From an uncultured bacterium (GTDB taxonomy: Bacteria; Myxococcota_A; UBA796; CAJQPC01): a stretch of 42,131 nucleotides of DNA. Both the position numbers and the translations under genes were made by a program. This document shows, in pieces, positions 7,920 through 18,000 of this stretch (within the stretch, counting starts at the first letter, position 1; the number at the start of each line of letters is the position of its first letter). The notes under the pieces were generated by a model. The model was not told the DNA's origin, did no database searches, and saw nothing but the letters and a program-made list of their open reading frames with translations. Location of the stretch: assembly GCA_905480105.1 (NCBI GenBank), contig CAJQPC010000090.1, positions 1-42,131 on the forward strand. The letters run 5' to 3'.

Positions 7920-10832
7920 ATGCGTACGTCTACTCGCCTGGCCCCAGGGCTCCTGCTTCTGGCTGTTGCCGCGACCGCTTGTACCCCCAACGATGTTGAG
8001 GTCGAGGGCACCTACCATGTGTGGCTGGCCGCAAACTCTTCGGCGAGCATCGCCGAAGGGGCCGTTGGGGTTGCCCAGGCACCGATTATCGATTGCTACA
8101 ACGTGGGCGAAGACGTCCTCGAGGGCAGCACCTGCGATGTGCCGCTTGTCGACGGATTGATGCCCGCCTACGAGAGCGAGCTCTATGGCTACATTCAGCC
8201 AACGGCCTACCAAGGGCCCTTCGGCTGGCTGATGAATGACGCTTTCTACCTGAAGGAGGCCAAGTTCGAGCCGTGGCGCAGTGAAGCGGTCATGACCTCG
8301 GAGGGAGACTTTCAAATCACCCTGCATCAGCGCTTGGGTAGCGGCGAAGACTTCCGCATTGCGTTCGTCATCGATCCAAACTACCAGCCCGTGGAGTGCA
8401 TCCAGAGCGGTGAGACTTGCTACACCCTGAGCGGTGAGCCCAAGGACGAGGACGGCGACGGTTGGTTCGACGAAAACGATCCCGACTGCGTCTTTGGCGG
8501 CTACGAAGCTGGCTACTCCTCTCTCGCGCCCTTGGAGTTGTTGGACTGCGACGGTGTGTGCGACTGCAACGACAGTGTAGACAATGACGCAGACGGCGAT
8601 GTGGACGCGGACGATTTGGACTGCACCAGCGGTTTCGATGACAACGAGAGCAGCGACGTCTCCTGCGAGGACAATGAGGACAACGACGGCGACACCTGGA
8701 CGGATGCCGCTGACCCCGACTGCAGCTTCGAAGGCAGCGAGAACGGCAACTACACCGCGACCGAGTGCAACGACGGCATCGACAACGATGGCAACGGTGA
8801 CATAGACAACGACGATGTCAGCTGCGGAGACGCACTGGACACCACCGAAGGCCCCACCGGTCCCCGCTCGTCCAACACCTGTTCGGACAAGGTGGACAAC
8901 GACAGCGACGGTTGGGTGGACAGCGCCGACCCGGATTGTGGTGCCTTTAGCGACGAGGGTGGTTGGACCCTGAGCGAGTGCAACGACGGCTTTGACAACG
9001 ATGCTGACGGTGACGTTGACGTGGACGATAGCGGCTGCACCGAAGCGACCGCGACCGAGGCCGAGCTCGACGCGAGCTGCTCGGATGGCGACGACAACGA
9101 CGGCGACGGCTACGTCGATGACGAAGACCCAGACTGCGTTCTGGGCTTGGTTGAGGACGACTCCTTCTTCGGAATCTACGGCTGCAACGACGGCTTGGAC
9201 AACGACTTGGCGCTCGACAACCCCGACAGTGATCCCGAGATCGAGGTCACCATCGACGCGGACGACTCCGACTGCCGCAATGCATTCCAAGGCGTGGAAG
9301 GTCCACTGGTCTCCGGAAGCTGCAAAGAGGACGACGGCGGCCTGGACGACGACGGCGACGGATGGGTCAATGCGGACGACCCGGACTGTCAGGACGGCGG
9401 CGCACGCGAGACCGGCTACGAGGGCACACCTTGCAACGATGGTGTAGACAACGACCTGGACACCTTGGTCGACTCAGAGGACCCCGGCTGCCTCGACGCC
9501 GCCCGCCTCATCGAAGACGACCTGCCCCTCGACAGCGACTGTGATGACGCCATTGACAACGACGGCGACTCTTGGATCGACCTGGATGACGATGGGTGCC
9601 AGTTCTCTGGTTACGAGGCCACCCTTGAGATCACCGACTGCGCAGACGGTTTGGACAACGACGGTGACGGCGACATCGACTCCGCAGATGTCGACTGTGT
9701 CAGCAGCCTGGACGTTGACGAGCTGACCAACGACAGCTGCTTGGACGGTCTGGACAACGATGGGGACGGCTGGATTGACGCGGAAGACCTGGACTGTAGC
9801 TCCTTGGGCTACGAGCGCGGCTTTGTGGCCAGCGACTGCAACGATGGCCTGGACAATGATGGGGACACTGATGTGGACTCCGACGACGCGGAGTGCCTGA
9901 ACGCGGGTACGCGCTTGGAGCGCCCAGACCAGTGCACGGACTCCGAGGACAACGATGCCGACGGCTACGTGGACATCGAGGACCCGGACTGCTTCCTGAC
10001 CGCCAATGGTTTGGAGGACGGCGCTGTGGCCAGCGCACAGTGCAACAATGGCGTTGACGATGACGGCGACGGCGATGTCGACGGTCTGGACCGGGAGTGC
10101 ACCAGCGCGCTGGACAACCTGGAGCAGCTGGACGACTCGGGTGACCCCACGCTGATTTCCTATGGCCAAGCCGACTGGACCGCTGAGATGTCCGAGGATG
10201 AAGATGGAAGCATCTACTACCTGAACGCTGGCGCATACCAGGTGAACCCCAACGACAACGACATTGTGTGGACTTTGCCCCAGGAGTGGCTGAGCGGCTT
10301 TGCTGCAGCGCGATTCGCCTCGGACAACTTCTCCTCTGTTGGTACCGGCGACTACGACTACGTTTACCAGCTGGACATCCCAGACAACGTCGGTTCGGTC
10401 ACGGTCTTTACGGCGACCGATGAGTTCTACCAGGACTTCGCAGAGGAGGCCCGGGCTCAGGCCGATTGGTGGTCCAGCAACGCGAACGCGTGGACTGGTA
10501 TGGACGCTGATCTCTACGACGGATTTAACTTCCGCGTCGAGGACAACGCTTGGCGCACCCGCGACAGCCTGACCACCGGTTTGGACAGCTGGACCTACCG
10601 TAGCCCCAACTACGTGATTATCTCCGACGGCTCAAATCTCGAGGAGGGAGGCTCCGCCAAGGGAGAGTTCCAGATTCACTTGGTCTCCTTCGACTCTGCC
10701 AGCGCGATGGTTGTTCAGGGAAGCTTCGATGTTGCTGAGATCCGCGGTGACAAGTGGACCTATGGCAGCCTGGAAGAGGAGCTGATCGAGCGTAACGAGA
10801 CGGAGATCTGCGGACAGAACGAGCCCATCTAA
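7920..10832 (+). CDS. giant lipoprotein with sixteen Asp/Cys-rich modules in eight A/B pairs
   Basis: A 970-residue exported protein. The ATG at 7920 gives a clean lipoprotein leader (RLAPGLLLLAVAATAC); the longer open frame starting at 7851 would begin inside the promoter. A unique N-terminal domain of about 165 residues is followed by sixteen modules centred on C-x-D-x-x-D-N-D-x-D-G-x-x-D-x-x-D-x-x-C. Two module types alternate. Type A has an aromatic residue after DG and usually ends DPDC. Type B begins CNDGxDND and has GDVD or GDID. The C-terminal 220 residues are unique, aromatic-rich and without recognisable motifs. The Asp-rich loops resemble EF-hand or thrombospondin type-3 calcium loops, and the paired Cys residues suggest disulfide-closed units. 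Surface or extracellular calcium-dependent structural role is inferred; no enzyme motif is visible. Confidence 0.85.
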   Translation: MRTSTRLAPGLLLLAVAATACTPNDVEVEGTYHVWLAANSSASIAEGAVGVAQAPIIDCYNVGEDVLEGSTCDVPLVDGLMPAYESELYGYIQPTAYQGPFGWLMNDAFYLKEAKFEPWRSEAVMTSEGDFQITLHQRLGSGEDFRIAFVIDPNYQPVECIQSGETCYTLSGEPKDEDGDGWFDENDPDCVFGGYEAGYSSLAPLELLDCDGVCDCNDSVDNDADGDVDADDLDCTSGFDDNESSDVSCEDNEDNDGDTWTDAADPDCSFEGSENGNYTATECNDGIDNDGNGDIDNDDVSCGDALDTTEGPTGPRSSNTCSDKVDNDSDGWVDSADPDCGAFSDEGGWTLSECNDGFDNDADGDVDVDDSGCTEATATEAELDASCSDGDDNDGDGYVDDEDPDCVLGLVEDDSFFGIYGCNDGLDNDLALDNPDSDPEIEVTIDADDSDCRNAFQGVEGPLVSGSCKEDDGGLDDDGDGWVNADDPDCQDGGARETGYEGTPCNDGVDNDLDTLVDSEDPGCLDAARLIEDDLPLDSDCDDAIDNDGDSWIDLDDDGCQFSGYEATLEITDCADGLDNDGDGDIDSADVDCVSSLDVDELTNDSCLDGLDNDGDGWIDAEDLDCSSLGYERGFVASDCNDGLDNDGDTDVDSDDAECLNAGTRLERPDQCTDSEDNDADGYVDIEDPDCFLTANGLEDGAVASAQCNNGVDDDGDGDVDGLDRECTSALDNLEQLDDSGDPTLISYGQADWTAEMSEDEDGSIYYLNAGAYQVNPNDNDIVWTLPQEWLSGFAAARFASDNFSSVGTGDYDYVYQLDIPDNVGSVTVFTATDEFYQDFAEEARAQADWWSSNANAWTGMDADLYDGFNFRVEDNAWRTRDSLTTGLDSWTYRSPNYVIISDGSNLEEGGSAKGEFQIHLVSFDSASAMVVQGSFDVAEIRGDKWTYGSLEEELIERNETEICGQNEPI
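8445..10130 (+). repeat. protein-coding tandem repeat array, eight A/B module pairs
   Basis: The coding repeat region encodes the alternating A (DGW/DGY...DPDC) and B (CNDGxDND...GDVD) modules. Each pair is about 65-75 residues. Pair 4 is the least regular: its B module carries an insertion of about ten residues (LALDNPDSDPEIEV). The DNA is dominated by GAC/GAT and AAC codons, which produces a long valine-rich antisense open frame that is not a gene. Confidence 0.9.
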
Positions 10833-10874
10833 GCGCTGCAGTTAGGTCCTCCAGGCTGCTTGGTTAGTTTTGCG

Positions 10875-10903
10875 TTGACGCGAATAGAGCGTCATTGTAT
10901 AGA
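10875..10903 (+). promoter_or_regulatory. sigma-70 promoter with an internal dyad, driving the candidate sRNA
   Basis: TTGACG (10875-10880) and TATAGA (10898-10903) are separated by exactly 17 bases. A perfect dyad, TGACGC-N7-GCGTCA (10876-10894), overlaps the -35 and the spacer, as a repressor operator would. No open reading frame of any quality begins downstream on this strand. The predicted transcript start is near 10910. Confidence 0.5.
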
Positions 10904-10909
10904 AATCTT

Positions 10910-11020
10910 GTAAACGCAGGGTTCGCCTTGCGAGGTTCTGGCCGGGACCTCCTCCACGTTGTGCCGAGTGCGTCCCCCCCCCCCACACTCGGCATTGAGG
11001 AGGCCCGGCCTTTATCTCTT
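10910..11020 (+). ncRNA. candidate small RNA with long hairpin and C11 loop
   Basis: About 110 bases lie between the promoter at 10875-10903 and a T-rich stretch (TTTATCTCTTT, 11011-11021). The outer stem pairs 10940-10954 with 10997-11010: fourteen base pairs with a single bulged A. The inner stem, TGCCGAGTG (10962-10970) with CACTCGGCA (10986-10994), is a perfect nine base pairs. It closes a 15-base loop that contains eleven consecutive C residues. The region lies between convergent genes and carries no supported coding sequence. It may simply be an elaborate terminator for the giant lipoprotein gene. The separate promoter and the C-rich loop make an independent RNA possible. Confidence 0.4.
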
Positions 11021-11049
11021 TCCCTGATCGGGAAAAGCAGGTCTTGAGA

Positions 11050-11076
11050 GGCTCGCCATTCGGCGGGCCTTTCTTG
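11050..11076 (+). terminator. rho-independent terminator
   Basis: GGCTCGCC (11050-11057) pairs with GGCGGGCC (11062-11069), with one G-U wobble, around an ATTC loop. TTTCTTGTCT follows immediately. It lies 218 bases after the giant lipoprotein stop, within the convergent spacer. A third small hairpin, TTTCCC-N5-GGGAAA, occupies 11019-11035. Confidence 0.6.
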
Positions 11077-11114
11077 TCTCTGGCCCTTCTCCGTTGGGGG
11101 AGCGGTGGCTGCAG

Positions 11115-11867
11115 CTACTTGCGCAGAACCAGGATCAGCTTGTGTGCGTCGGCGGCCAAGGGCGTGCCCGAAAAGTCGGAGTCGCAGCGCAGCATCTTCC
11201 ATCCGGCCTGCTGCACCAAGTCCAAGAACTCGGCTGGGTAGAACATGCGCATGGGGACTTGGACCAGCTGTCGTGCGCCGTTGGCCCGCAAGTAGTGATA
11301 GCGCACGTGATTGATCTGGGTGATCGGATCGTACCAGCCGTTTTCCCAGGTCTTTAGGGTACCGCCATCGGGGTCGGGAAAGTGACGCAGCTCATGCACT
11401 CCGTCGGGGTCCCGCTCAAAGAAAGCGGGGTCTGGGATCAGCATGTCCATGGCAAAACAGCCTTCTGGCGCCAGCCGAGCCTGCACCTGCTCAAAGACGC
11501 GCAGCACATCTCTGCCGCTATAGACGTGGTGGATGGTGTTGAAGGGCAGCACCACCAGTGGCATCTCCGGGCCTTGTGGAAGCTCGATGAAGCTGCCAAG
11601 GCGAGCGGTGACCCTGTGTGCCTGGCCTTGGCTGGCAAAGCGCTCCGAGAGGCGGTCCAGCATGGGCTGGCTCAGGTCAATGGCCTCGACGGTGGCCCCT
11701 GCATTGACCATGGTCTGGGTCACCCGGCCGGTGCCCGCGCCTAACTCCAGCACTCGGCCTGCCTTTTGGGCCAGCTCCCCGTAAAAAGCCAGGTCCTCTG
11801 TGTGCTGCGCGTACTCCAAGTCGTAGAGCGCGGGGAGTCGGTAGAAATCGTCACGGTAGGTGGCCAT
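11115..11867 (-). CDS. class I SAM-dependent methyltransferase
   Basis: A 250-residue cytoplasmic protein. SAM-binding motif I is VLELGAGTGRVTQ (around residues 39-51). The acidic loop AIDLSQPML follows, then the post-motif LVVLPFNTIHHV. Overall it matches the Methyltransf_25/UbiE-like small-molecule class. The C-terminal beta region (NHVRYHYLRANGARQLVQVPMRMFYPAEF) is typical of enzymes acting on small or lipid substrates. It is divergent from the megasynthase gene; the start codons are 155 bases apart, and the sigma-54 site of the synthase lies 22 bases beyond this ATG. A role in modifying the synthase product is possible from position only. Confidence 0.8.
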   Translation of the reverse strand: MATYRDDFYRLPALYDLEYAQHTEDLAFYGELAQKAGRVLELGAGTGRVTQTMVNAGATVEAIDLSQPMLDRLSERFASQGQAHRVTARLGSFIELPQGPEMPLVVLPFNTIHHVYSGRDVLRVFEQVQARLAPEGCFAMDMLIPDPAFFERDPDGVHELRHFPDPDGGTLKTWENGWYDPITQINHVRYHYLRANGARQLVQVPMRMFYPAEFLDLVQQAGWKMLRCDSDFSGTPLAADAHKLILVLRK

Positions 11868-11888
11868 GCCTCAGCGTATCGCAGCGAA

Positions 11889-11905
11889 CTGGCACGGTGC
11901 TTGCT
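11889..11905 (+). promoter_or_regulatory. sigma-54 (RpoN) promoter of the megasynthase
   Basis: CTGGCACGGTGCTTGCT matches the -24/-12 consensus YTGGCACGrNNNTTGCW at every defined position, with the required ten bases between GG and GC. It points toward the megasynthase; the predicted start near 11916 gives a leader of about 110 bases. Activation would need an enhancer-binding ATPase, which is not encoded in this window. Confidence 0.75.
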
Positions 11906-12022
11906 TCTGGCCGGGCATCAGCCCGCGTTTGATTCGCAGAGCACGCTAAACTCGTCTTCTGCGAGTCCTGCTCGTCTCCTGCAGTGCGTAATTCTGTGCG
12001 CACTGCCACCTCCTCTGCCTAG

Positions 12023-15000
12023 GTGCCCATGTCCTCCCAGACCCCCAATCTCCTGGTCCTGCTTCCTCCTCGTGCCGCTGGTCTGTCCGCTCGCGTGCTC
12101 GCAGCAGGTGCAACACCGGTGATCGATCTGAGCGAAGGAGGCCAGTCTCCTAATCCTTGGCCTGTGGGTGCTTGGGTTCGCGTTCGGCCTGATCAGGAGC
12201 CTGCGGGCCAAGAGGGAATTCTGTACACGGGCAGTGCCGATCCGGTTCCTGGACGTGCCACCTGGCTGGAGTCTAAGGAACCCGTGACCGCGCCCCAGGG
12301 CATCGCGGGTGTGTTGTTGCGTGGTCGCGAGGCTGGCGGATTCAGCGGAGAGCGCGACGGCTTGGAGATGTTGGCTCAGCAACAGGGCACCCAGCCGGAT
12401 GGGTCCTGCGTGTTGGAGGCGGGCCTGGGCCCGGATACCGCTGCTTCGGCAGTGGCTTTGGGGGCAGTAGGTGTGTTGATCCGGGAGCAGCTCTACGGAC
12501 TTCCGGAGCTCTTGGGGCCACATCTACGGGCCAAGGCGCTGCGAAGCGGTGACCTGTCCTCACGCGTGGTGGCGGGCGTCAGGGTGACCGCGTCCAGCCT
12601 GTCTCCGGTCGTGCGCCGTCTGGCGGACGGGGAGGATCCCCACACTCTCTGGGCCAACTGGGACAGCGCAGACGATGACGTGGCCAAGGCATTCCCCGCT
12701 GGACAGGGCTTGGCCCTCGCGGCCGGACTTGTTCAGCGTCACGAGAGCTTGGAGGGCATTCTGAGTGCCTACAAGACGGCCATGACCCATGCCCGAGCCC
12801 GCGCCGGGGGCGCGAGCGCATGGACCCACGGCGGCGCAGCTGGTCGCAGTCTAAGCGCGCTGCGGGCCAGCAATGGCAAGGCGGTCATCGCGACCACCGG
12901 CGGCAATGTCGGCTCTGGAGTGCTCTGGCAGCTCGCCGCCTGGGAAGGATTGGCTGTTGCAGGCGCTCCGCTGGTTGGCGCGCTGGCCACAGGTCAGCCC
13001 GTCGCCGCCCCCATCTCTGAGGTGGAGTCTGGGCGGGCTGCGTTTGAGCAATACGTGGCCAAGGCTCCGCCGCAAGCGGCCGGCTCGGTGTTGAGCGGCT
13101 CGGCCCTGTCCGATGTTCCAATGCCCAGCTCCGACGAGGTCGGCCCCAGCAACCACAGCGGCGAGGCCATCGCCATTGTGGGTTTGGGCTGCGTGCTGCC
13201 AGACTCACCGGACATCGATACCTTCTGGAACAACCTGCGCACCGGCCAGGACAGCATCATCGAGGTGCCATCGGACCGCTGGGACGCGGCGCTCTACTGG
13301 GTGAAGGAGCGCGGCGTTCCCGATCGGACCTACTCGAAGATCGGCGGCTTTGTTCGTGACTTTAAGTTCAAGGCCCGGGAGTTCCGCATTCCGCCCAAGA
13401 TGGCCAGCTTCATCGACAAAGTGCAGCAGATGACCCTGGTCGCTGTGAAGGAGGCGCTGGAGGACGCGGGGCTGGGCAAGGACTCCAAGGTGGACCGTTC
13501 TCGCATCGCGGTCATTCTGGGCAACGCCATGGGGGGCAACGACTCCCGGGACATGAGCGCCCTGCGCGTCTACGCCCTGGCTATGCGTCAGGTGCTCTCG
13601 CGAACGACCGAGGTTCAGGCGCTGCCCAAAGCCCAGCAGACTGCGCTCCTGGATGCCTTTGAAGCGGATTTTCGGGCGACGCTGCCACCCATCACCGAAG
13701 ACTCCATGCCGGGAGAGCTCTCCAACGTTGTGGCCGGTCGGGTGACCAACGCCTTTGACTTGGGTGGGCCCAACTTCACTGTGGATGCTGCCTGCGCAAG
13801 CTCCATGGCAGCCATCCAGACGGCCATGAAGGGTCTGCAAGACGGCGACTACGATGTGGCCGTGACGGGTGGCGCTGACCGCTCCATGGACGCGCCCACC
13901 TACGCCAAGTTCTCGGCCATCGGGGCCCTATCTCACGACCGCAGTTCTCCCTTCGACGCCGGAGCCAACGGCTTTGTCATGGGCGAGGGTGCGGGGATCT
14001 TAATTCTCAAGCGCCTCAGCGATGCGGAGCGTGACGGGGACAGGGTCTACGCCGTGCTGCGCGGCATGGGTGCAAGCTCGGATGGGAAGGGAAAGGGGAT
14101 CACAGCGCCCAACATCGAAGGCCAGCGCCGGGCCCTGCGCCGCGCATACGCCGAAGCCAACCTGGACCCGGTCGAGGTCGACTTGATGGAGTGCCACGGC
14201 ACCTCCACTGTCGTGGGCGACAAGATCGAAGCCACGGCGCTCTGCGATGTCATCGGAACGGGCCGTCGGGGTGCCCGTGGCCCCATTCGTATTGGCTCAG
14301 TCAAGAGCCAGATTGGTCACCTCAAGTCGGCCGCCGGCGCTGCCAGTGTGATCAAGGTTGCCTTGGCGCTGCACCACAAAGTGCTGCCGCCCAGCATCAA
14401 CTTCCGCACCCCGCGGCAGGACGTCCCCATGGACTCGGTGCCGCTCATGGTGCAGTCTCAGGCCGAGCCCTGGGAGACCCAAGGGTGGACCCGCTACGCC
14501 GGTGTCTCCGCTTTTGGCTTTGGCGGCACCAACTTTCACGCCGTGCTCCAAGAGCACCAGCCTCGTGTGCAGGCGCCCAAGCCTGTGACCCGTCCTGCGG
14601 TCGCTCTCGCCCAGGCTGCGGCGCTGCCCGACGGCATCTGGGCCACCTCCGGTCGAGACGTGCTGGAACTCCTGGCCAACCTGGAGAAGATCGAGCGCGG
14701 CGAGCTGGCCCCCTGGAATCCCAGCCTGCCGCTGCGCGTCTCCGCTGCATACAACGACCACGCAGAGCAGCTCAGCCAGATCGAGAAGATCCGCAAGGCC
14801 GCAGCCAAGGGCAAGGGCTGGGAGTTGCTGCGCATGCGCAACATCCACCTCGAAGACACACCCGCCGACGGAAAGCTGGCCTTCTGCTTTACCGGACAGG
14901 GCAGCCAGTACTTGGGCATGGGCTTGGACCTCTTCGACAAGTACCCATTGGTCGCCGGCGCCTTTGCCGAGGCCGATGAGATCGCTGTGCCCGAGCTGGG

Positions 15001-18000
15001 CCGCTCGCTCATCGACTACATCCAGGGCGTCTCCCCTGACCCCAAGGAGAGCTTCATCGCTCTGCGGGCCACCGAGATTGCTCAGCCCGTCACCATGGCC
15101 ATGGACATCGGTCTGCTGCGCGTGCTCTCCGGCTTTGGGCTCTTTCCGGACATGGTCGCAGGACATAGCCTGGGGGAGTACCCAGCCCTGGTTGCGGCCG
15201 GAGTCACCGACTACCACGGCGCCATGCAGGCCGTGACTGCCCGCGGAAAGGAGATGGCGGGCATCAAGATCGAGGACCCAGGCGCCATGGCCGGCGTCGC
15301 CGCCAGCGCCGAGGTGGTCTCCGAGGTCTTGGCGGAGGTCGAAGGCTACGTCATCGCGGCCAACAAGAATTCCCCCCAACAGACGGTCATCGCCGGAGCG
15401 ACCCTGGCAGTGGAAGCCGCCAGCGAGGTCTTCCGCTCCAGGGACATCACCGTGGTGCCGCTGCCGGTCTCCCACGCCTTCCACTCCGCGATTGTTGCCC
15501 CTGCCAGCGCGCCTCTCAAGAAGGTGCTCCAGCGGGTCAAGATCGACTCGCCTGTGCGTCCGATCACCTCCAACGTGACCTCGCGTTGGTACCCGACCGA
15601 CCCCACTGAAATCATCGACCTGTTGTCTAGGCAGGTGGCCGCACCTGTGGAGTGGGTGAATCAGGTCGAGCGCATGTACGCCGAGGGCGCGCGCATCTTT
15701 ATCGAGATCGGACCCAAGCGTGCCCTGGCCGGCATGATCAGCACCATCCTGAAAGGACGCCCCCACCGCTCCCTGAACACCAACCACCCCAAGGTTGGCG
15801 GCGAGCGCTCCCTGCGTGATGCACTGGCGGCTCTGATCGTCCTGGGTTTCCCCCTGAAGCAGAGCGCCGGTACCGAGATCGTCGATTACCTGCAGGATCC
15901 CCAGCCCCGTCTGGCCACCAGCGAAGCGCTCGCCCAGGCGTCTAAGAGCTCTGGCGGGGAACTCCAGGCCACGCCCTTTGTCATCGATACGGTCAAGGCG
16001 GCCATCGCCCGTCGTGCAGGCCTGGACGCCGACTCTCTGGAGAACGATCTGGAGATGGAGGCAGACCTGGGCATCGATACGGTGCGCCAAGCCGAGCTTG
16101 TCGCCGAGCTTCGGACCACCTTTAAGCTGGAGCGCGAGTCGGGCTTTCTGCTCTCCGACCACAATTCCATCCGCGATCTGGTGGACTACTTCGCAAGCCG
16201 CTTGGGTCAGTTCGAGCCCAGATGGGATCGCTCCGCTCCGGTCGTGGCGACCCAGCCCCGAGGAGGCGCTCCAGCAGCGGTTTCTCAGTTGGCTGCTCCC
16301 TCGGCCCAGGCCATTGTCTCCGACGACGCCGTAGCCCGATTCCTGACCCAGGCCGCCAAGATGGGCTTGAAGGGTGCCGACGCCGAGCTCTTCGCCCAGG
16401 CCATGTTGCCGATGGTTCAGAACCTACTGGAGGCGTCCTTTACGCAGGCCCAGCGCCTCATGCCCCCAAGCCCGGTGGTCCAGGCCATCCAGGCCATCCA
16501 GCCCACGCCCCAGCAAGTGCGCGTGGTCTGCACTGGCGCGTCTGTGGGCCTGCCTGGAGGGACCCAGGTCTTTGACGACGACAACATCGCAAGCATCCTA
16601 CGCGGTGACAATCGCATCACCCCTGTGGCCCCCGAGTACCGCAAGCGCTTCTTGGACAAGAACATCGTACGCGTGGTCAAGGACGCCGCTGGCCAGGGCA
16701 GCTTCCTGCCGGTCGAGCGAGACGACCAGGTCATCCGATTGGCAGGACAAGCGCAGCACTTCGATGTCAGCGAGTACGGCATCCCCGAGCGCCTGAGCGT
16801 GGCCTTTGACCGCGCCACCCAGCTCGCCATCGTCGCGGGCCTGGAGGCCCTGCGCGACGCGCAGATCCCCCTGGTTCGCACCTACCACGAGACCTCCACA
16901 GGAAAGAAGGTGGCCACTGGTTGGGCGCTGCCCGAGCCACTGCGGGACGAGACCGGCGTGATCTTCGCGTCGGCATTCCCGGGGTACAACCTGATGGCCC
17001 AGAAGCTCGCAGGCGAGGGGCTGGACGCCAATGGTCACTTTGACCGACGCTTTCTCTTCCAGGTCCTGGCAATGGGCCACAGCCAGTTTGCCCAGTTCGT
17101 GGGTGCCCGCGGCCCCAATACCCAGGTCAACTCCGCCTGCGCGAGCACCACCCAAGCCGTGGGCTTGGCCCAAGACTGGATTCGCCTGGGACGCTGCAAG
17201 CGCGTGATTGTGGTCGGAGCCGACGACGTGACCAGTCCCGAGCTCCTGGAGTGGATGGGAAGCGGTTTCTTGGCAGCCGGCGCAGCCACGACCGAGGACA
17301 AGGTCGAGAACGCTGCCTTGCCCTTTGATGCCCGCCGCCACGGCATGATCCTGGGTATGGGCGCAGTCGGGCTGGTCGTTGAGACCCAGGACGCTGCCAG
17401 CGGTCGTGGCATTGTGCCGATCGCGGAGCTGGTCAACTCCAGCACGGCGAACTCGGCTTTCCACGGGACCCGCCTGAACCTGGACCACATTGCGCAGCAG
17501 GTGGCCACCCTGGTGGCTCAAGGTGCGCAGTTCGAGGGCATCACACCAGAGGAGATGGGCCGACAGGCGCTGTTCATGTCTCACGAGACATATACCCCGG
17601 CCCGTGGTGGCTCCTCCGCTGCCGAGATTGCGGCCTTGCGCTCGGCCTTTGGGGCCAGCGCCAATCAAGTGATCATCACGAACACCAAGGGCTTTACCGG
17701 CCACGCCATGGGCGCGGGCATCGAAGACGCCATTGCCATCAAGGCGCTGCAGTACGGGCGCACCCCGCCTATCCCCAATCTTCTGCAGCCCGATCCTGAG
17801 CTGGGCGACCTGAACCTGTCCAAGGGCGGCAGTCACACGGCCAAATACGCGCTGCGGCTGGCGGCCGGCTTTGGCTCTCAGCTCTCCCTGGGGCTGTGGC
17901 GCAAAATTGCCGTTGGCGATGCCCGTGTGGCCAACGCCGACGTGCAAGCCGCTTGGCTCTCCAGGGTCACCGGAATCGCCAATCCCGAGCTGGTGCTCGA

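Noticed and set aside
7812-9290. 492-residue valine-rich open frame on the minus strand
   Set aside because: It is the antisense of the Asp/Asn-rich repeat array (GAC reads as GTC). It has no start context, no domain and low complexity.
14297-16162. 621-residue open frame on the minus strand inside the megasynthase
   Set aside because: Shadow of the GC-rich KS/AT coding frame, where third-position bias suppresses stops. No recognisable motifs.
13162-18000. Second KS as an inactive chain-length factor as in PfaC
   Set aside because: Cys1706 and both His residues (1854 and 1894) are present, so an active condensing site is expected.
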